A stretch of DNA of 64,000 nucleotides, from positions 62,001 through 126,000 of the forward strand of contig JBKBHF010000002.1 in the NCBI GenBank assembly GCA_046297695.1. The letters run 5' to 3'. The stretch comes from Permianibacter sp046297695. Its GTDB lineage: Bacteria > Pseudomonadota > Gammaproteobacteria > Enterobacterales > Permianibacteraceae. The first letter of the stretch is position 1, and each line of letters begins with the position of its first letter. Made by a program: the position numbers and the translations under genes. The notes beneath the pieces are model-generated. The model did not search any database. It was not told the origin of the DNA and saw only the letters and a list, made by a program, of their open reading frames with translations. This document shows, piece by piece, positions 17,836-25,946 of the stretch.

Positions 17836-18633
17836 TCAGCTGTCGAGCACCGCTCGCAACATTTGCCGCACCGCGTCCGGCTCGAACGGTTTGTCGCACA
17901 GCGCCGACACGCCGGCCTGGGCGACCATGTCGAGTCGCGCGCTGTCCTGTTCGCTGGTGACCATGAGGATGGGCACGTAGGCACCGTCGGCACGATGGCG
18001 GATCGCGGCGACCAATTCACGCCCGTCCATTTCCGGCATGTTGTAGTCGGTGACCACCAGATCAAACGTGGCGCTGGCAAACACCTCGACGCCTTGCCGA
18101 CCATTTTCCGCCGTCGTGATCTGTTCGATGCCCATGTCACGCAACACACGCGAAATATGCTTGCGGGCCAGCGGACTGTCATCGACCACCAACACCCGCA
18201 GCGATTTGACGTCCCACGCCTCCAGCTGCAGCTCATCGGGCTCGATGTAGTGCAGACTGGCGCGCAAGGCCCGGGCAATGTCATCGGCGCTGAACGGTTT
18301 CGGCAGGATCGCGACCACACCCGCCTGCCGAATCGGATCCAGCCGCTCGAACCGGGTTTCACTCGACACCAGCATGAACGGCAGATTCTGCCAGGCTGGC
18401 TGCTGGCGGATATTGAGCAGCAGCTCGGCCGCGGTCATGTCCGGCAGATAAAACGTGCTGATCACCACGTCCGGCAGCTGCCGGGACAGCGCCGCCAAGG
18501 CTTCGGCGCCCGAGCCGGCCACCTCAACCTGGCGCACCGACGCGTCGCGCAAATGCTGCAACAGGATTTTCTGCTGGGTCTGCGACGGCTCAACCAGCAA
18601 CAAGCTCAGATCCGATATCGCCACTCCGGCCAT
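17836..18633 (-). CDS. Double-receiver response regulator with a degenerate first domain
   Basis: 265 residues forming two CheY-like receivers and no output domain. Receiver 2 (about 145-265) is complete: VVDDS acidic pair (D151, D152), phosphoacceptor D196 in VVTDYNMPEMDG, and late Lys in CDKPFE. Receiver 1 (about 8-130) keeps the fold and the LPKPF lysine, but its first acid pair is reduced to a single Glu (LLVEPS) and the phosphoacceptor position is Thr60 (VVISTFYLP). It probably cannot be phosphorylated and may act as a dimerisation or docking unit. No sensor kinase is adjacent. Confidence 0.88.
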   Translation of the reverse strand: MAGVAISDLSLLLVEPSQTQQKILLQHLRDASVRQVEVAGSGAEALAALSRQLPDVVISTFYLPDMTAAELLLNIRQQPAWQNLPFMLVSSETRFERLDPIRQAGVVAILPKPFSADDIARALRASLHYIEPDELQLEAWDVKSLRVLVVDDSPLARKHISRVLRDMGIEQITTAENGRQGVEVFASATFDLVVTDYNMPEMDGRELVAAIRHRADGAYVPILMVTSEQDSARLDMVAQAGVSALCDKPFEPDAVRQMLRAVLDS

Positions 18634-18719
18634 AACAACGCTTCACCGGCCCACGGTTCCTGAAGTGTAGGCCAGAAACGCCGCGGCCCAGAAAAGCAGC
18701 GGCAGTCGCCGCGGCACCC

Positions 18720-19376
18720 TCAACCGGTCGGCAACAGGCAGTACGGCGCCGGAATCCCCTCGGCGGCAAAAGTCGCCCGGACCGCCTCCCGTTGACTCAG
18801 CAGGTCCACCAGCCGCTGCAGCGACGGATGGCGGGTGACCGGCGGCTCGGCAAACCAGCGGCCCCAGCGAATCAGCATCAGCAGGTAGAGATCGGCCACC
18901 GAAAATTCGGCGCCGAGCAAGTAAGGACCGTTGCGGTCGAGATGCGCCGCCAGCTGCTGATAGATCTGCTGGGCGTTCTGCTCGGCCCGGGCCTTGATGG
19001 CGGGCACATGCGCAGGTTCGGTACTGAGCCGGTCCGGGTAGAAATAGGCAATCAGCGCCGGCTGCAGGGTGTTGGTCAGAAACATCAGCCATTTGTATAA
19101 CTGACCGCGCGCCGCTTGCCCCAATGCCGGCACCAGATGACTGGTCGGGTGGCGGTCACACAGGTGCAGACAGATTGCGGCCGCCTCGTACAACACCTCG
19201 TCCCCCGACACCAGCGTCGGCACCCGGCCATTCGGATTCAGGCGCAAGTAGTCTGGGCTGCGGTGTTCGCCTTTTTCGGCATCGAGCCGGATGAATTGAT
19301 AAGGCAGCTCGAGTTCCTCCAACACCATGCGCGGCGCCAGACTGGCCGAGCCGATGAAACCGTACAGCTGATACAT
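18720..19376 (-). CDS. Glutathione S-transferase family protein
   Basis: A 218-residue cytosolic GST. The N-terminal thioredoxin-fold domain (1-80) begins MYQLYGFIGSASLAPRM, with the cis-Pro segment GRVPTLV and glutathione-contacting YEAAAICLHL. A helical C-terminal domain follows, with the typical YLLGAEFSVADLYLLMLI motif. Such enzymes conjugate glutathione to electrophiles or reduce peroxides. ATG 19376 is chosen because the GST fold begins there; the frame extends 33 codons further upstream with no matching sequence. It diverges from the msh cluster. Confidence 0.9.
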   Translation of the reverse strand: MYQLYGFIGSASLAPRMVLEELELPYQFIRLDAEKGEHRSPDYLRLNPNGRVPTLVSGDEVLYEAAAICLHLCDRHPTSHLVPALGQAARGQLYKWLMFLTNTLQPALIAYFYPDRLSTEPAHVPAIKARAEQNAQQIYQQLAAHLDRNGPYLLGAEFSVADLYLLMLIRWGRWFAEPPVTRHPSLQRLVDLLSQREAVRATFAAEGIPAPYCLLPTG

Positions 19377-19474
19377 GGGAGCGCACCTCAGGAAACGTCG
19401 TGATGGCAGGGCGCCGCCATTGTGGCGAGCCGGCATCGTCCGGGCAATCCAGATCAAGAGATTGGATTTCCCCA

Positions 19475-19492
19475 CACGCCAGTAGTGGCGTG
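19475..19492. promoter_or_regulatory. Inverted repeat upstream of mshI
   Basis: CACGCCA-GTAG-TGGCGTG has perfect 7-bp arms and a 4-bp spacer. It lies in the region between the divergent GST and mshI genes. It may be an operator for either direction or a leader hairpin for mshI. Confidence 0.35.
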
Positions 19493-19575
19493 ATCCGCGT
19501 GCTATGCATAGAATGATGCATAAGCACCAGCAACTGGTGCACAGAATTTATAACCAACACACGGGGACGCCACAG

Positions 19576-20526
19576 TTGCGATTGTTCGGACGCCGCTCCA
19601 GCCGCGCCGGCGCCAATGCCATTGGTCTGATGCTGACGCCACAGAGCTTTACACTCGCCCGGTTGACTCCGGCGGTGGAGGCGCCCCGTCTGCTCCAGTT
19701 GGCGCAAGGCGATTACGGCAATCTCGGCGAATTCGCCGCTCACATGCACAAGCTTGCCGACGAACCGGCGCTGCAAGGTCAGCAGCTGGTGGTGTGCCTG
19801 TCGCCCGAGCTGTACCGTCTGCAACAGGCCGACGCCCCCAATGTGCCGCTGGCCGAACGCAATGCCGCCTTGGCCTGGGCACTGCGCGACGTGCTCGATT
19901 TCCCGGCCGCAGAAGCCGCGCTCGACAGTTTCGCCCCGCCGGCACTGCCCAACCGCAGCGGCCCCGAGCGGGTTTTCGTCGCGGTCAGCCACAAGGCCAA
20001 ACTGAAGCCCTACATCGAGGCCATCCTGTCAGCCGGTTTCGAGATTCGTGCCATCGACATCCCGGAACTGTGTGCACGCAACCTGCTGCTGCGGCTGTCG
20101 CCGGCGCTCACCAGCGCCGCCATTCTGGCGCCCAGCCAGCGCGGCTGCAGCCTTTACGTCTATCTCGGCAACGAGTTGGTGGTGTCGCGGCAACTGGCCG
20201 GCATCGGCGATCTGCGGCTGCTGTTCACCGGCCTCGACAACAGTCAGGCACAGGAGCAATTGCTGCTCGAGATCCAGCGCACACTGGATTACTTCGAAAG
20301 CCAGATCGCCCGTCGGCCGGTCGCGCGTTTGCTGTTACCACCGGTCAGCGAGGAATTGAACGGGCTGTTGCCGCTGCTGCGTGACAGCCTCGGTGTCACG
20401 GTTGCCGCGCTGGATCTGCCGACGCTGGTGCCGATGGACAACAGCGTCGCCCGCGACAGCCTGGCCAGTGCCTGGTTGGCGGTGGGTGCCGCCCTGCGTC
20501 GGGAGCTGACCGATGCAACAAATTAA
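19576..20526 (+). CDS. mshI: MSHA pilus biogenesis protein MshI (PilM-like)
   Basis: About 316 residues with an actin-like ATPase (PilM/GspL cytoplasmic) fold, the first gene of the MSHA assembly operon. MshI should sit under the inner membrane and link the motor MshE to the MshI2-MshJ-MshK alignment complex. TTG 19576 is chosen because GGGGA lies 9 nt upstream and the protein then begins near the conserved GLMLTPQSFTLARL strand. ATG 19504 is in frame but has no ribosome site and adds a poorly structured His-rich leader. The end overlaps mshI2 by 14 nt. Confidence 0.83.
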   Translation: MRLFGRRSSRAGANAIGLMLTPQSFTLARLTPAVEAPRLLQLAQGDYGNLGEFAAHMHKLADEPALQGQQLVVCLSPELYRLQQADAPNVPLAERNAALAWALRDVLDFPAAEAALDSFAPPALPNRSGPERVFVAVSHKAKLKPYIEAILSAGFEIRAIDIPELCARNLLLRLSPALTSAAILAPSQRGCSLYVYLGNELVVSRQLAGIGDLRLLFTGLDNSQAQEQLLLEIQRTLDYFESQIARRPVARLLLPPVSEELNGLLPLLRDSLGVTVAALDLPTLVPMDNSVARDSLASAWLAVGAALRRELTDATN

Positions 20527-21127
20527 CCTGTTCCTGCCGGAGTTTGCGCCAACCCCGCAGCGCTTCGGTCTGCGCGTACTGGTGCGGTCACTGCTCGGAT
20601 TGCTGCTGTTGTTGTTGCTGATCGGCGTGTTTCTGGTGCAGCAATTGGCGCAGGAGCGCGAGCGAACCCAGGCCGCGCGTCAGGCACTCGACGCGGTGAT
20701 CACCACCATCAGCGAAACCCGTGGCAACGAGCAGGCACGGCAAAACGTCGCCGCGCAGCTGGAACAACTGCGCGCCCAGCTGGCACAGCGGCAAGCGCTG
20801 CTGCAGGATTTGCAGCAACGGGAGGCGAAACAAACCAGCGGCTTTGCTCCACTGCTGCAAACACTCGCCGAAACGCACGATCAACGCCTCTGGCTGACCG
20901 CGTTCAGCCTGAAAGGCGAACACCTGCAATTGACCGGCGAAACCCTCAATGCCGCCGCAGTGCCCGCCTGGCTGAACCGCTTGCAGCAAAAACCGCCGAT
21001 TCAGGGCTTGCGTTTCGCCGGCCTGCAGATGCAACGCGTCGAGGCCAAGCCCGGCGTGCTCGCGTTCAGCCTGAACCCCGAGCTGCCCGAGACAGGAGAA
21101 GCAGACGATGCTGTCCTTCAGCGTTAG
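20513..21127 (+). CDS. MSHA pilus alignment protein MshI2 (PilN-like)
   Basis: 204 residues: the PilN-type start MQQINLFLPEF, one membrane helix (about 28-46), a coiled-coil rich in Gln, Arg and Ala (about 48-105), and a small ferredoxin-like periplasmic domain. It resembles PilN/GspL-C, which pairs with PilO (here MshJ) to connect the cytoplasmic and outer-membrane parts of the pilus machine. GGGAG lies 7 nt before the ATG, inside the end of mshI, so the two are translationally coupled. Confidence 0.85.
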   Translation: MQQINLFLPEFAPTPQRFGLRVLVRSLLGLLLLLLLIGVFLVQQLAQERERTQAARQALDAVITTISETRGNEQARQNVAAQLEQLRAQLAQRQALLQDLQQREAKQTSGFAPLLQTLAETHDQRLWLTAFSLKGEHLQLTGETLNAAAVPAWLNRLQQKPPIQGLRFAGLQMQRVEAKPGVLAFSLNPELPETGEADDAVLQR

Positions 21128-21767
21128 TTGGCGCCGGCTGGAGCAACGCTTTCAAGCGCTCAGCCTGCGCGAGCGCGTGCTGGTCATCGTCATGACGCTC
21201 GCCGTCATCGCGGCGCTGACCAATTTTCTGTTCTTCCTGCCGCTGCAGGATCAGCTGCGCGCCGAACGGCAACAGCAGCAGGAACACCAGCGTCGGCGTG
21301 AACAGCTGGAAAACGAATTGTCCCAGCTGCAAGCCTGGCAGGCGCGCCAGGAGGACGGCAGCGAACTCGTTGTGGTCGAGCAACAGCTCGCCAGCATCAA
21401 TCAGCAGATCCAGCAGTTGTCGCAACGGATGGTGCCGCCGCAGGAAATGACCGCGCTGCTGCAGCAGCTGCTTGCGCGCGAACAAGGCATGCAGGTGATC
21501 GCGCTGGAAAAGCTGCCGCTGGCACAGCCCAGCGAAAGCGAAACCGACGCCCTGGTCAGCGCCGAAATGCCGTTGTACCGGCACCGTTTGCGGCTCAGCC
21601 TGCGCGGCAATTACTTCGACAGTCTGCGTTACCTGCAAGCCATGGAAGCCCTGCCGTGGACGGTGTATTGGGACAGTCTGGAATACCGCGTTGAAACCTA
21701 TCCGCAGGCGATCCTGACGGTGGAGATTGCCACCTTGGGACAAGAACAGGGGTGGCTCGGTGGTTAA
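21108..21767 (+). CDS. mshJ: MSHA pilus alignment protein MshJ (PilO-like)
   Basis: 219 residues with one N-terminal membrane helix (about 25-47, ending FFLPLQDQL), a long Gln/Glu-rich coiled-coil (about 48-120) and a periplasmic ferredoxin-like domain (about 140-219). This is the PilO/GspM arrangement; with MshI2 it forms the inner-membrane alignment complex. AGGAG stands 8 nt before the ATG. It overlaps mshI2 by 20 nt. Confidence 0.86.
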   Translation: MLSFSVSWRRLEQRFQALSLRERVLVIVMTLAVIAALTNFLFFLPLQDQLRAERQQQQEHQRRREQLENELSQLQAWQARQEDGSELVVVEQQLASINQQIQQLSQRMVPPQEMTALLQQLLAREQGMQVIALEKLPLAQPSESETDALVSAEMPLYRHRLRLSLRGNYFDSLRYLQAMEALPWTVYWDSLEYRVETYPQAILTVEIATLGQEQGWLGG

Positions 21768-22110
21768 GTCATTGCTCGCATGTGTGGCGTTGGTGGTGCT
21801 CAGCCTCGGCAACACGGCCACTGCCGCCGAACGGCGCGACCCGACCCGGCCGGGCTGGCAACCGGCCAGCACCGAACCGGCGGCCAACAAGCCGTCACCG
21901 CAGCTGCTGACCGCCATCGTGATCGGCCCGGCGGGCAAACGCGCGCTGATCGGTGATCGCTATTTGCAGGTTGGCGATCGGGTGGGCGATGCCCGGCTGG
22001 TGCGTATTGATTTCGATTTCATTGTGCTGCATAGCGCAGCCGGTGAACGCATAGTCCGGTTGACTCCCGTGCTGGAAAGTCGCTCGGCGACCAAGGTGAA
22101 TGGCTCATGA
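21760..22110 (+). CDS. mshK: MSHA pilus biogenesis protein MshK (PilP-like)
   Basis: A 116-residue periplasmic protein: a signal peptide (1-23, ending TATAA), the RRDPTRPGW segment shared by PilP/GspC/MshK proteins, then a small beta HR-type domain (LLTAIVIGPAGKRALIGD, VGDARLVRIDFDFIVL). It should contact the secretin MshL. GTG 21760 is chosen for AGGGG 7 nt upstream and a clean signal peptide; it overlaps the mshJ end by 8 nt. The frame is open from 21727. Confidence 0.85.
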   Translation: MVKSLLACVALVVLSLGNTATAAERRDPTRPGWQPASTEPAANKPSPQLLTAIVIGPAGKRALIGDRYLQVGDRVGDARLVRIDFDFIVLHSAAGERIVRLTPVLESRSATKVNGS

Positions 22111-23738
22111 TTCGACACGCTGCAATGACACGACGGACCCAACCGCTGGGCTTGGCGCTGCCGCTGGTGGCCGTGCTGGCCGCCTGCCAGTCGGTGCCGC
22201 CGCCGGCACGCGAACCCGGCCCGGTCAACGATGCACTGCGCGAAAGTGCCGCTGCCAGCCGGCAACCGCCGACACCACCGCCGACCGAGGTGTTGACGGC
22301 GCTGTTGCCCGACGGCAAAACCGCCAGTGCCGAACCGCGTTTTGATTTGAACGTCAGCAATGTCGATGCCCGCCAGTTCTTCATGGGTCTGGTCGCCGGC
22401 ACGCCCTACAATATTTTGCTGCGTCCCGATGTCAGCGGCAGTTTGAGTCTGACCGTGCGCAACGTCAGCGTACCGGACGTGATGGAAATGGTCCGTGACG
22501 TCTATGGCTACGATTACGAGCGCAAAGGCAACGTCTTCACCGTCAGTGCCGCCGGTCTGCAAACGGCGATCATTCCGGTCAATTACCTGAACCTGACCCG
22601 CAAGGGCGAATCGCAGACCCGGGTCAACTCCGGCCAGGTTGCCGATGCCGGCACCAGCGAAGGACAAAGCGGCAGTAGCAATAGCAGCACCGCCGGTTCG
22701 CAAGCCGCGACCATTCCCGGCACCGTGATTGAAACCAAATCGGAAGCCAACCTCTGGAGCGAACTGCAGAACACGCTGCAAGCCCTGATCGCCGGCAGCA
22801 ATGGCGGCAGCGTCGTGGTCAATCCGCAAGCCGGTCTCGCCATTGTCCGCGCCCTGCCCGCGGATCTGCGCATGGTGAGGCAATACTTGAACCAAGCAGA
22901 GCAACACCTGCAGCGGCAAGTCATTCTGGAAGCCAAGATACTGGAAGTGACCTTGAACGACGGTTTTCAGGCCGGCATCAACTGGAGCGACATCGCTTCC
23001 GCCGGCGGAACAACCGGCACCATCGGCCAAACCGGGCAGGAACTGAACCTGCGCACTGAGCCGAACGACATCAATGGTTTCTTCACCGGGGTGTTCACCG
23101 GCGGTGATTTTCAGGCAACGCTGGAACTGCTGCGCACGCAAGGCACGGTACAGGTGTTGTCAAGTCCGCGCGTGTCCACCGTCAATAACCAGAAAGCGGT
23201 GATCAAGGTCGGTACCGACGAGTTCTTCGTCACCGGCATCTCGACGACAACGACCACCGGCGCCGGCGGCAATACCAGTACCCCGAACGTCACGCTGTCG
23301 CCATTCTTCTCCGGCATCGCGCTCGACGTGACGCCGCAAATCGACGAGCACGGCGAGATCACGCTGCATGTCCATCCGAGCGTGACCGAGGTGCAGGACC
23401 AGACCAAGCAGATCGATTTTGGCACCGCCAACCCCCTGATTCTTCCGCTCGCACTGTCGAGCGTGCGCGAAGCCGACAGCATTGTCCGCGCCCGCAGCGG
23501 TCAGATCGTCGTCATCGGCGGGCTGATGCAGGACAAACTGAGTCAGGACGATGCCGGCGTGCCATGGCTGTCGGAAATTCCGTGGCTCGGCAAGCTCTTT
23601 ACCCAGCAACGTGAAGGCAGCGCCAAGAGCGAGCTGGTGATTCTGCTGCGTCCGGTGGTGACCGATGACAGCACCTGGCAACAGGAAATCGATCGCAGCC
23701 ACGATCGCGTTCGCCGCTACACCGGCGATGCGCCCTGA
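22107..23738 (+). CDS. mshL: MSHA pilus secretin MshL
   Basis: A 543-residue outer-membrane lipoprotein secretin: lipobox LAAC with Cys27, an N-domain with a STN-like fold (about 75-140), a Ser/Gly-rich insertion (about 170-205), and a C-terminal secretin domain (about 270-530) with the family signature around VRARSGQIVVIGGLM. It multimerises into the gated pore through which the MSHA pilus leaves the cell. The start ATG overlaps the mshK stop (ATGA). Confidence 0.93.
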   Translation: MIRHAAMTRRTQPLGLALPLVAVLAACQSVPPPAREPGPVNDALRESAAASRQPPTPPPTEVLTALLPDGKTASAEPRFDLNVSNVDARQFFMGLVAGTPYNILLRPDVSGSLSLTVRNVSVPDVMEMVRDVYGYDYERKGNVFTVSAAGLQTAIIPVNYLNLTRKGESQTRVNSGQVADAGTSEGQSGSSNSSTAGSQAATIPGTVIETKSEANLWSELQNTLQALIAGSNGGSVVVNPQAGLAIVRALPADLRMVRQYLNQAEQHLQRQVILEAKILEVTLNDGFQAGINWSDIASAGGTTGTIGQTGQELNLRTEPNDINGFFTGVFTGGDFQATLELLRTQGTVQVLSSPRVSTVNNQKAVIKVGTDEFFVTGISTTTTTGAGGNTSTPNVTLSPFFSGIALDVTPQIDEHGEITLHVHPSVTEVQDQTKQIDFGTANPLILPLALSSVREADSIVRARSGQIVVIGGLMQDKLSQDDAGVPWLSEIPWLGKLFTQQREGSAKSELVILLRPVVTDDSTWQQEIDRSHDRVRRYTGDAP

Positions 23739-23766
23739 ATAACGGCTGCGGACAGGAGAACCGGCA

Positions 23767-24660
23767 ATGTATCTGCAGTACTTCGGTCTGCGCGAGTTGC
23801 CGTACACGCTGACGCCGAACACCGCGTTTTTCTGCGACCTGCCCGGCCACCGGGAAGCACTCAATGTGCTGCTGGTGGCGCTGGCGGGTGGCGAAGGCTT
23901 CATCAAAATTACCGGTGAAGTCGGCAGCGGCAAAACCCTGCTGTGCCGGTTGCTGCTGAACAACCTGCACGGACGGCAACCGTATGCCTACATCGCCAAC
24001 GCCCACCTGTCGCCCGCCGCCCTGCAACGCGGCCTGGCCAGCGAACTCGGCCTGTCCGATCAGCTGCGCGATGACGAACTGCCGCGCGCCATCGAACGCC
24101 AACTGCTCGCGCTCGCCCGCGCCGGTCATCCGGTGGTGCTGATCATCGACGAAGCGCAGGCACTGCCTGATGCCAGCCTGGAAACGCTGCGCTTGTTCAC
24201 CAATCTGGAAACCGAACGCGGCAAGTTGCTGCAGGTGGTGCTGTTTGGCCAACCGGAACTCGACAGCCGACTGGCGCTGCCGCATCTGCGTCAGTTGCGT
24301 CAGCGCATCGCGTTTTCCTACCGCTTGCCGAAACTGAACGGGCGGCAAAGCGCGCAGTATCTGCAGCACCGGCTCGAGACTGCCGGCTGGCGCCATGGCC
24401 GCGCGTTCAGTCACGGCGCGCTGCTGGCACTGCACGGTTTCGCTGCCGGCACCCCGCGCGTGCTCAACCTGCTCGCCCATAAAACCTTGATGCTGGCGTA
24501 TGCCCGCCAGCGCACGCGCATTGGCCTTCGTGATGTCATGCAGGCGGTCGCCGATACCGATGCCACCCAGCCGCGGCAGCGCCGCTTGCAGCGCCTTGCG
24601 CTGCTGCTGGTGGGCGCATTGAGCACCGGCCTTGCGCTGGCGTGGTGGTTGCCGTCATGA
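23767..24660 (+). CDS. mshM: MSHA pilus AAA ATPase MshM (ExeA-like)
   Basis: A 297-residue ATPase with the ExeA-type start MYLQYFGLRELPYTLTPNT, Walker A GEVGSGKT (50-57), Walker B VLIIDEA (about 122-128), a helical lid, and a C-terminal membrane helix (about 280-296). ExeA homologues help place or assemble the secretin through the peptidoglycan; MshM is the MSHA version. An AGGAG site lies before the ATG. The stop overlaps the mshN start (ATGA). Confidence 0.92.
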   Translation: MYLQYFGLRELPYTLTPNTAFFCDLPGHREALNVLLVALAGGEGFIKITGEVGSGKTLLCRLLLNNLHGRQPYAYIANAHLSPAALQRGLASELGLSDQLRDDELPRAIERQLLALARAGHPVVLIIDEAQALPDASLETLRLFTNLETERGKLLQVVLFGQPELDSRLALPHLRQLRQRIAFSYRLPKLNGRQSAQYLQHRLETAGWRHGRAFSHGALLALHGFAAGTPRVLNLLAHKTLMLAYARQRTRIGLRDVMQAVADTDATQPRQRRLQRLALLLVGALSTGLALAWWLPS

Positions 24661-25946
24661 GTGTGGTCAATACCATGCTGCGCGAACTGGCCGAGCGGCA
24701 ACAGGGCGCGGCGAATCCCGGACCAGTGCCGAACGGACAAACACCGAGCGGACAACCGCACCACGGCCAATCCGCCACCACACAACCGACCGCTGCGCTT
24801 GGCGTCGTACCGGCATCGGCGCGATCGGCCTTGCCGTGGTGGTACCTGAGCTTGCTGGTGCTGGCAGTGCTCATCCTGATTTGGCGGCTGTGGTTGTCAT
24901 CCAGCAACGCCGTGAATGATGACCGCGCGCCCGCCAATGTTCCGGCGTCCACTTCGCGGTCACTCCCGGATCAGAAAACAGCGACACCCCCTGACACGCG
25001 TCTGACGACACACACCGTCACCGTCCCCATCGCGGCACCACCTTCAAACCGCGATAACGAAGCAGCGGCGAACACAGCGGCGGCGCCAACACGCGCCGAG
25101 GCGATGCCAGCGTTGGCAACCGACACGGACAGCTCAACTACCGAACCCGCCGCCGCTGCCAGCATCGGCTGGGAGCTGGTCCAAGAGGAGCCAGCAAGCA
25201 GCGATGACTGGTCCGGTGATTTCGATACCGCCGAGCCCGAGATCCGCCGCAATGAGCCGGCAGCCGCCTCGGCCACTCGCCCTGCGGACACATCGAACGC
25301 GCCGCGCGCAGCAGCCTCCGTGTTTGAACGCGCGCCCGCCGAATTGAGTCATGCCGAACAACTGGAACAATTGCGCCTGCGGGCCCGTGCCGCACTCGCT
25401 GCCGGCGACCTCGCCACAGCCGGGCAAACCATTGAGCGCGGATTGCAACTGCAAGCCGAAGACGGTGAGCTGCACACCCTGCGGCTCGACTGGCTCGCCC
25501 TGCAGTCGCCGGAACAGGCGGTGCAACACGCCCGGCAGCAATTGCAGGAGCGGCCCGACCGTATCCCGGTGCGGCAATGGTTGGGCAGGTATTACCTGCA
25601 ACAACAGCAAGCGCCAATGGCACTGGACGTTTTGCAAACGCAGCCGCCCGCATTAACCCAGGCACCGGATTATCACGGTGTGCTGGCGCTGGCCGAACAA
25701 CAAACCGGCCAGCATCAGGCGGCCGCCCGACGTTATCTGCAACTGACGCAGCTGCAACCGCAGCATGGTCGGCATTGGGCGGGCCTCGCCTTAGCACAGG
25801 AGTCACTCGGGCAACGCGCCGAAGCCATCCGCGCCTGGCGTCTGGCCCTGCGCGATGCCGCCCTGCCGGCGGCACTGGCACGCTTCGGCCAACAACGGTT
25901 GCAACAGCTGCTCGCCAGCGCTCCGACATCACAGGTCTCGCCATGA
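24657..25946 (+). CDS. mshN: MSHA pilus TPR protein MshN
   Basis: A 429-residue bitopic protein: the MshN-type start MSVVNTMLRELAERQQ, one membrane helix (62-80), a long Ala/Pro/Thr-rich disordered linker (about 85-235), then TPR-like helices (about 245-425). It resembles the periplasmic TPR partner of the secretin ATPase (ExeB-like role). ATG 24657 overlaps the mshM stop, and its own stop overlaps the mshE start. Confidence 0.87.
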   Translation: MSVVNTMLRELAERQQGAANPGPVPNGQTPSGQPHHGQSATTQPTAALGVVPASARSALPWWYLSLLVLAVLILIWRLWLSSSNAVNDDRAPANVPASTSRSLPDQKTATPPDTRLTTHTVTVPIAAPPSNRDNEAAANTAAAPTRAEAMPALATDTDSSTTEPAAAASIGWELVQEEPASSDDWSGDFDTAEPEIRRNEPAAASATRPADTSNAPRAAASVFERAPAELSHAEQLEQLRLRARAALAAGDLATAGQTIERGLQLQAEDGELHTLRLDWLALQSPEQAVQHARQQLQERPDRIPVRQWLGRYYLQQQQAPMALDVLQTQPPALTQAPDYHGVLALAEQQTGQHQAAARRYLQLTQLQPQHGRHWAGLALAQESLGQRAEAIRAWRLALRDAALPAALARFGQQRLQQLLASAPTSQVSP

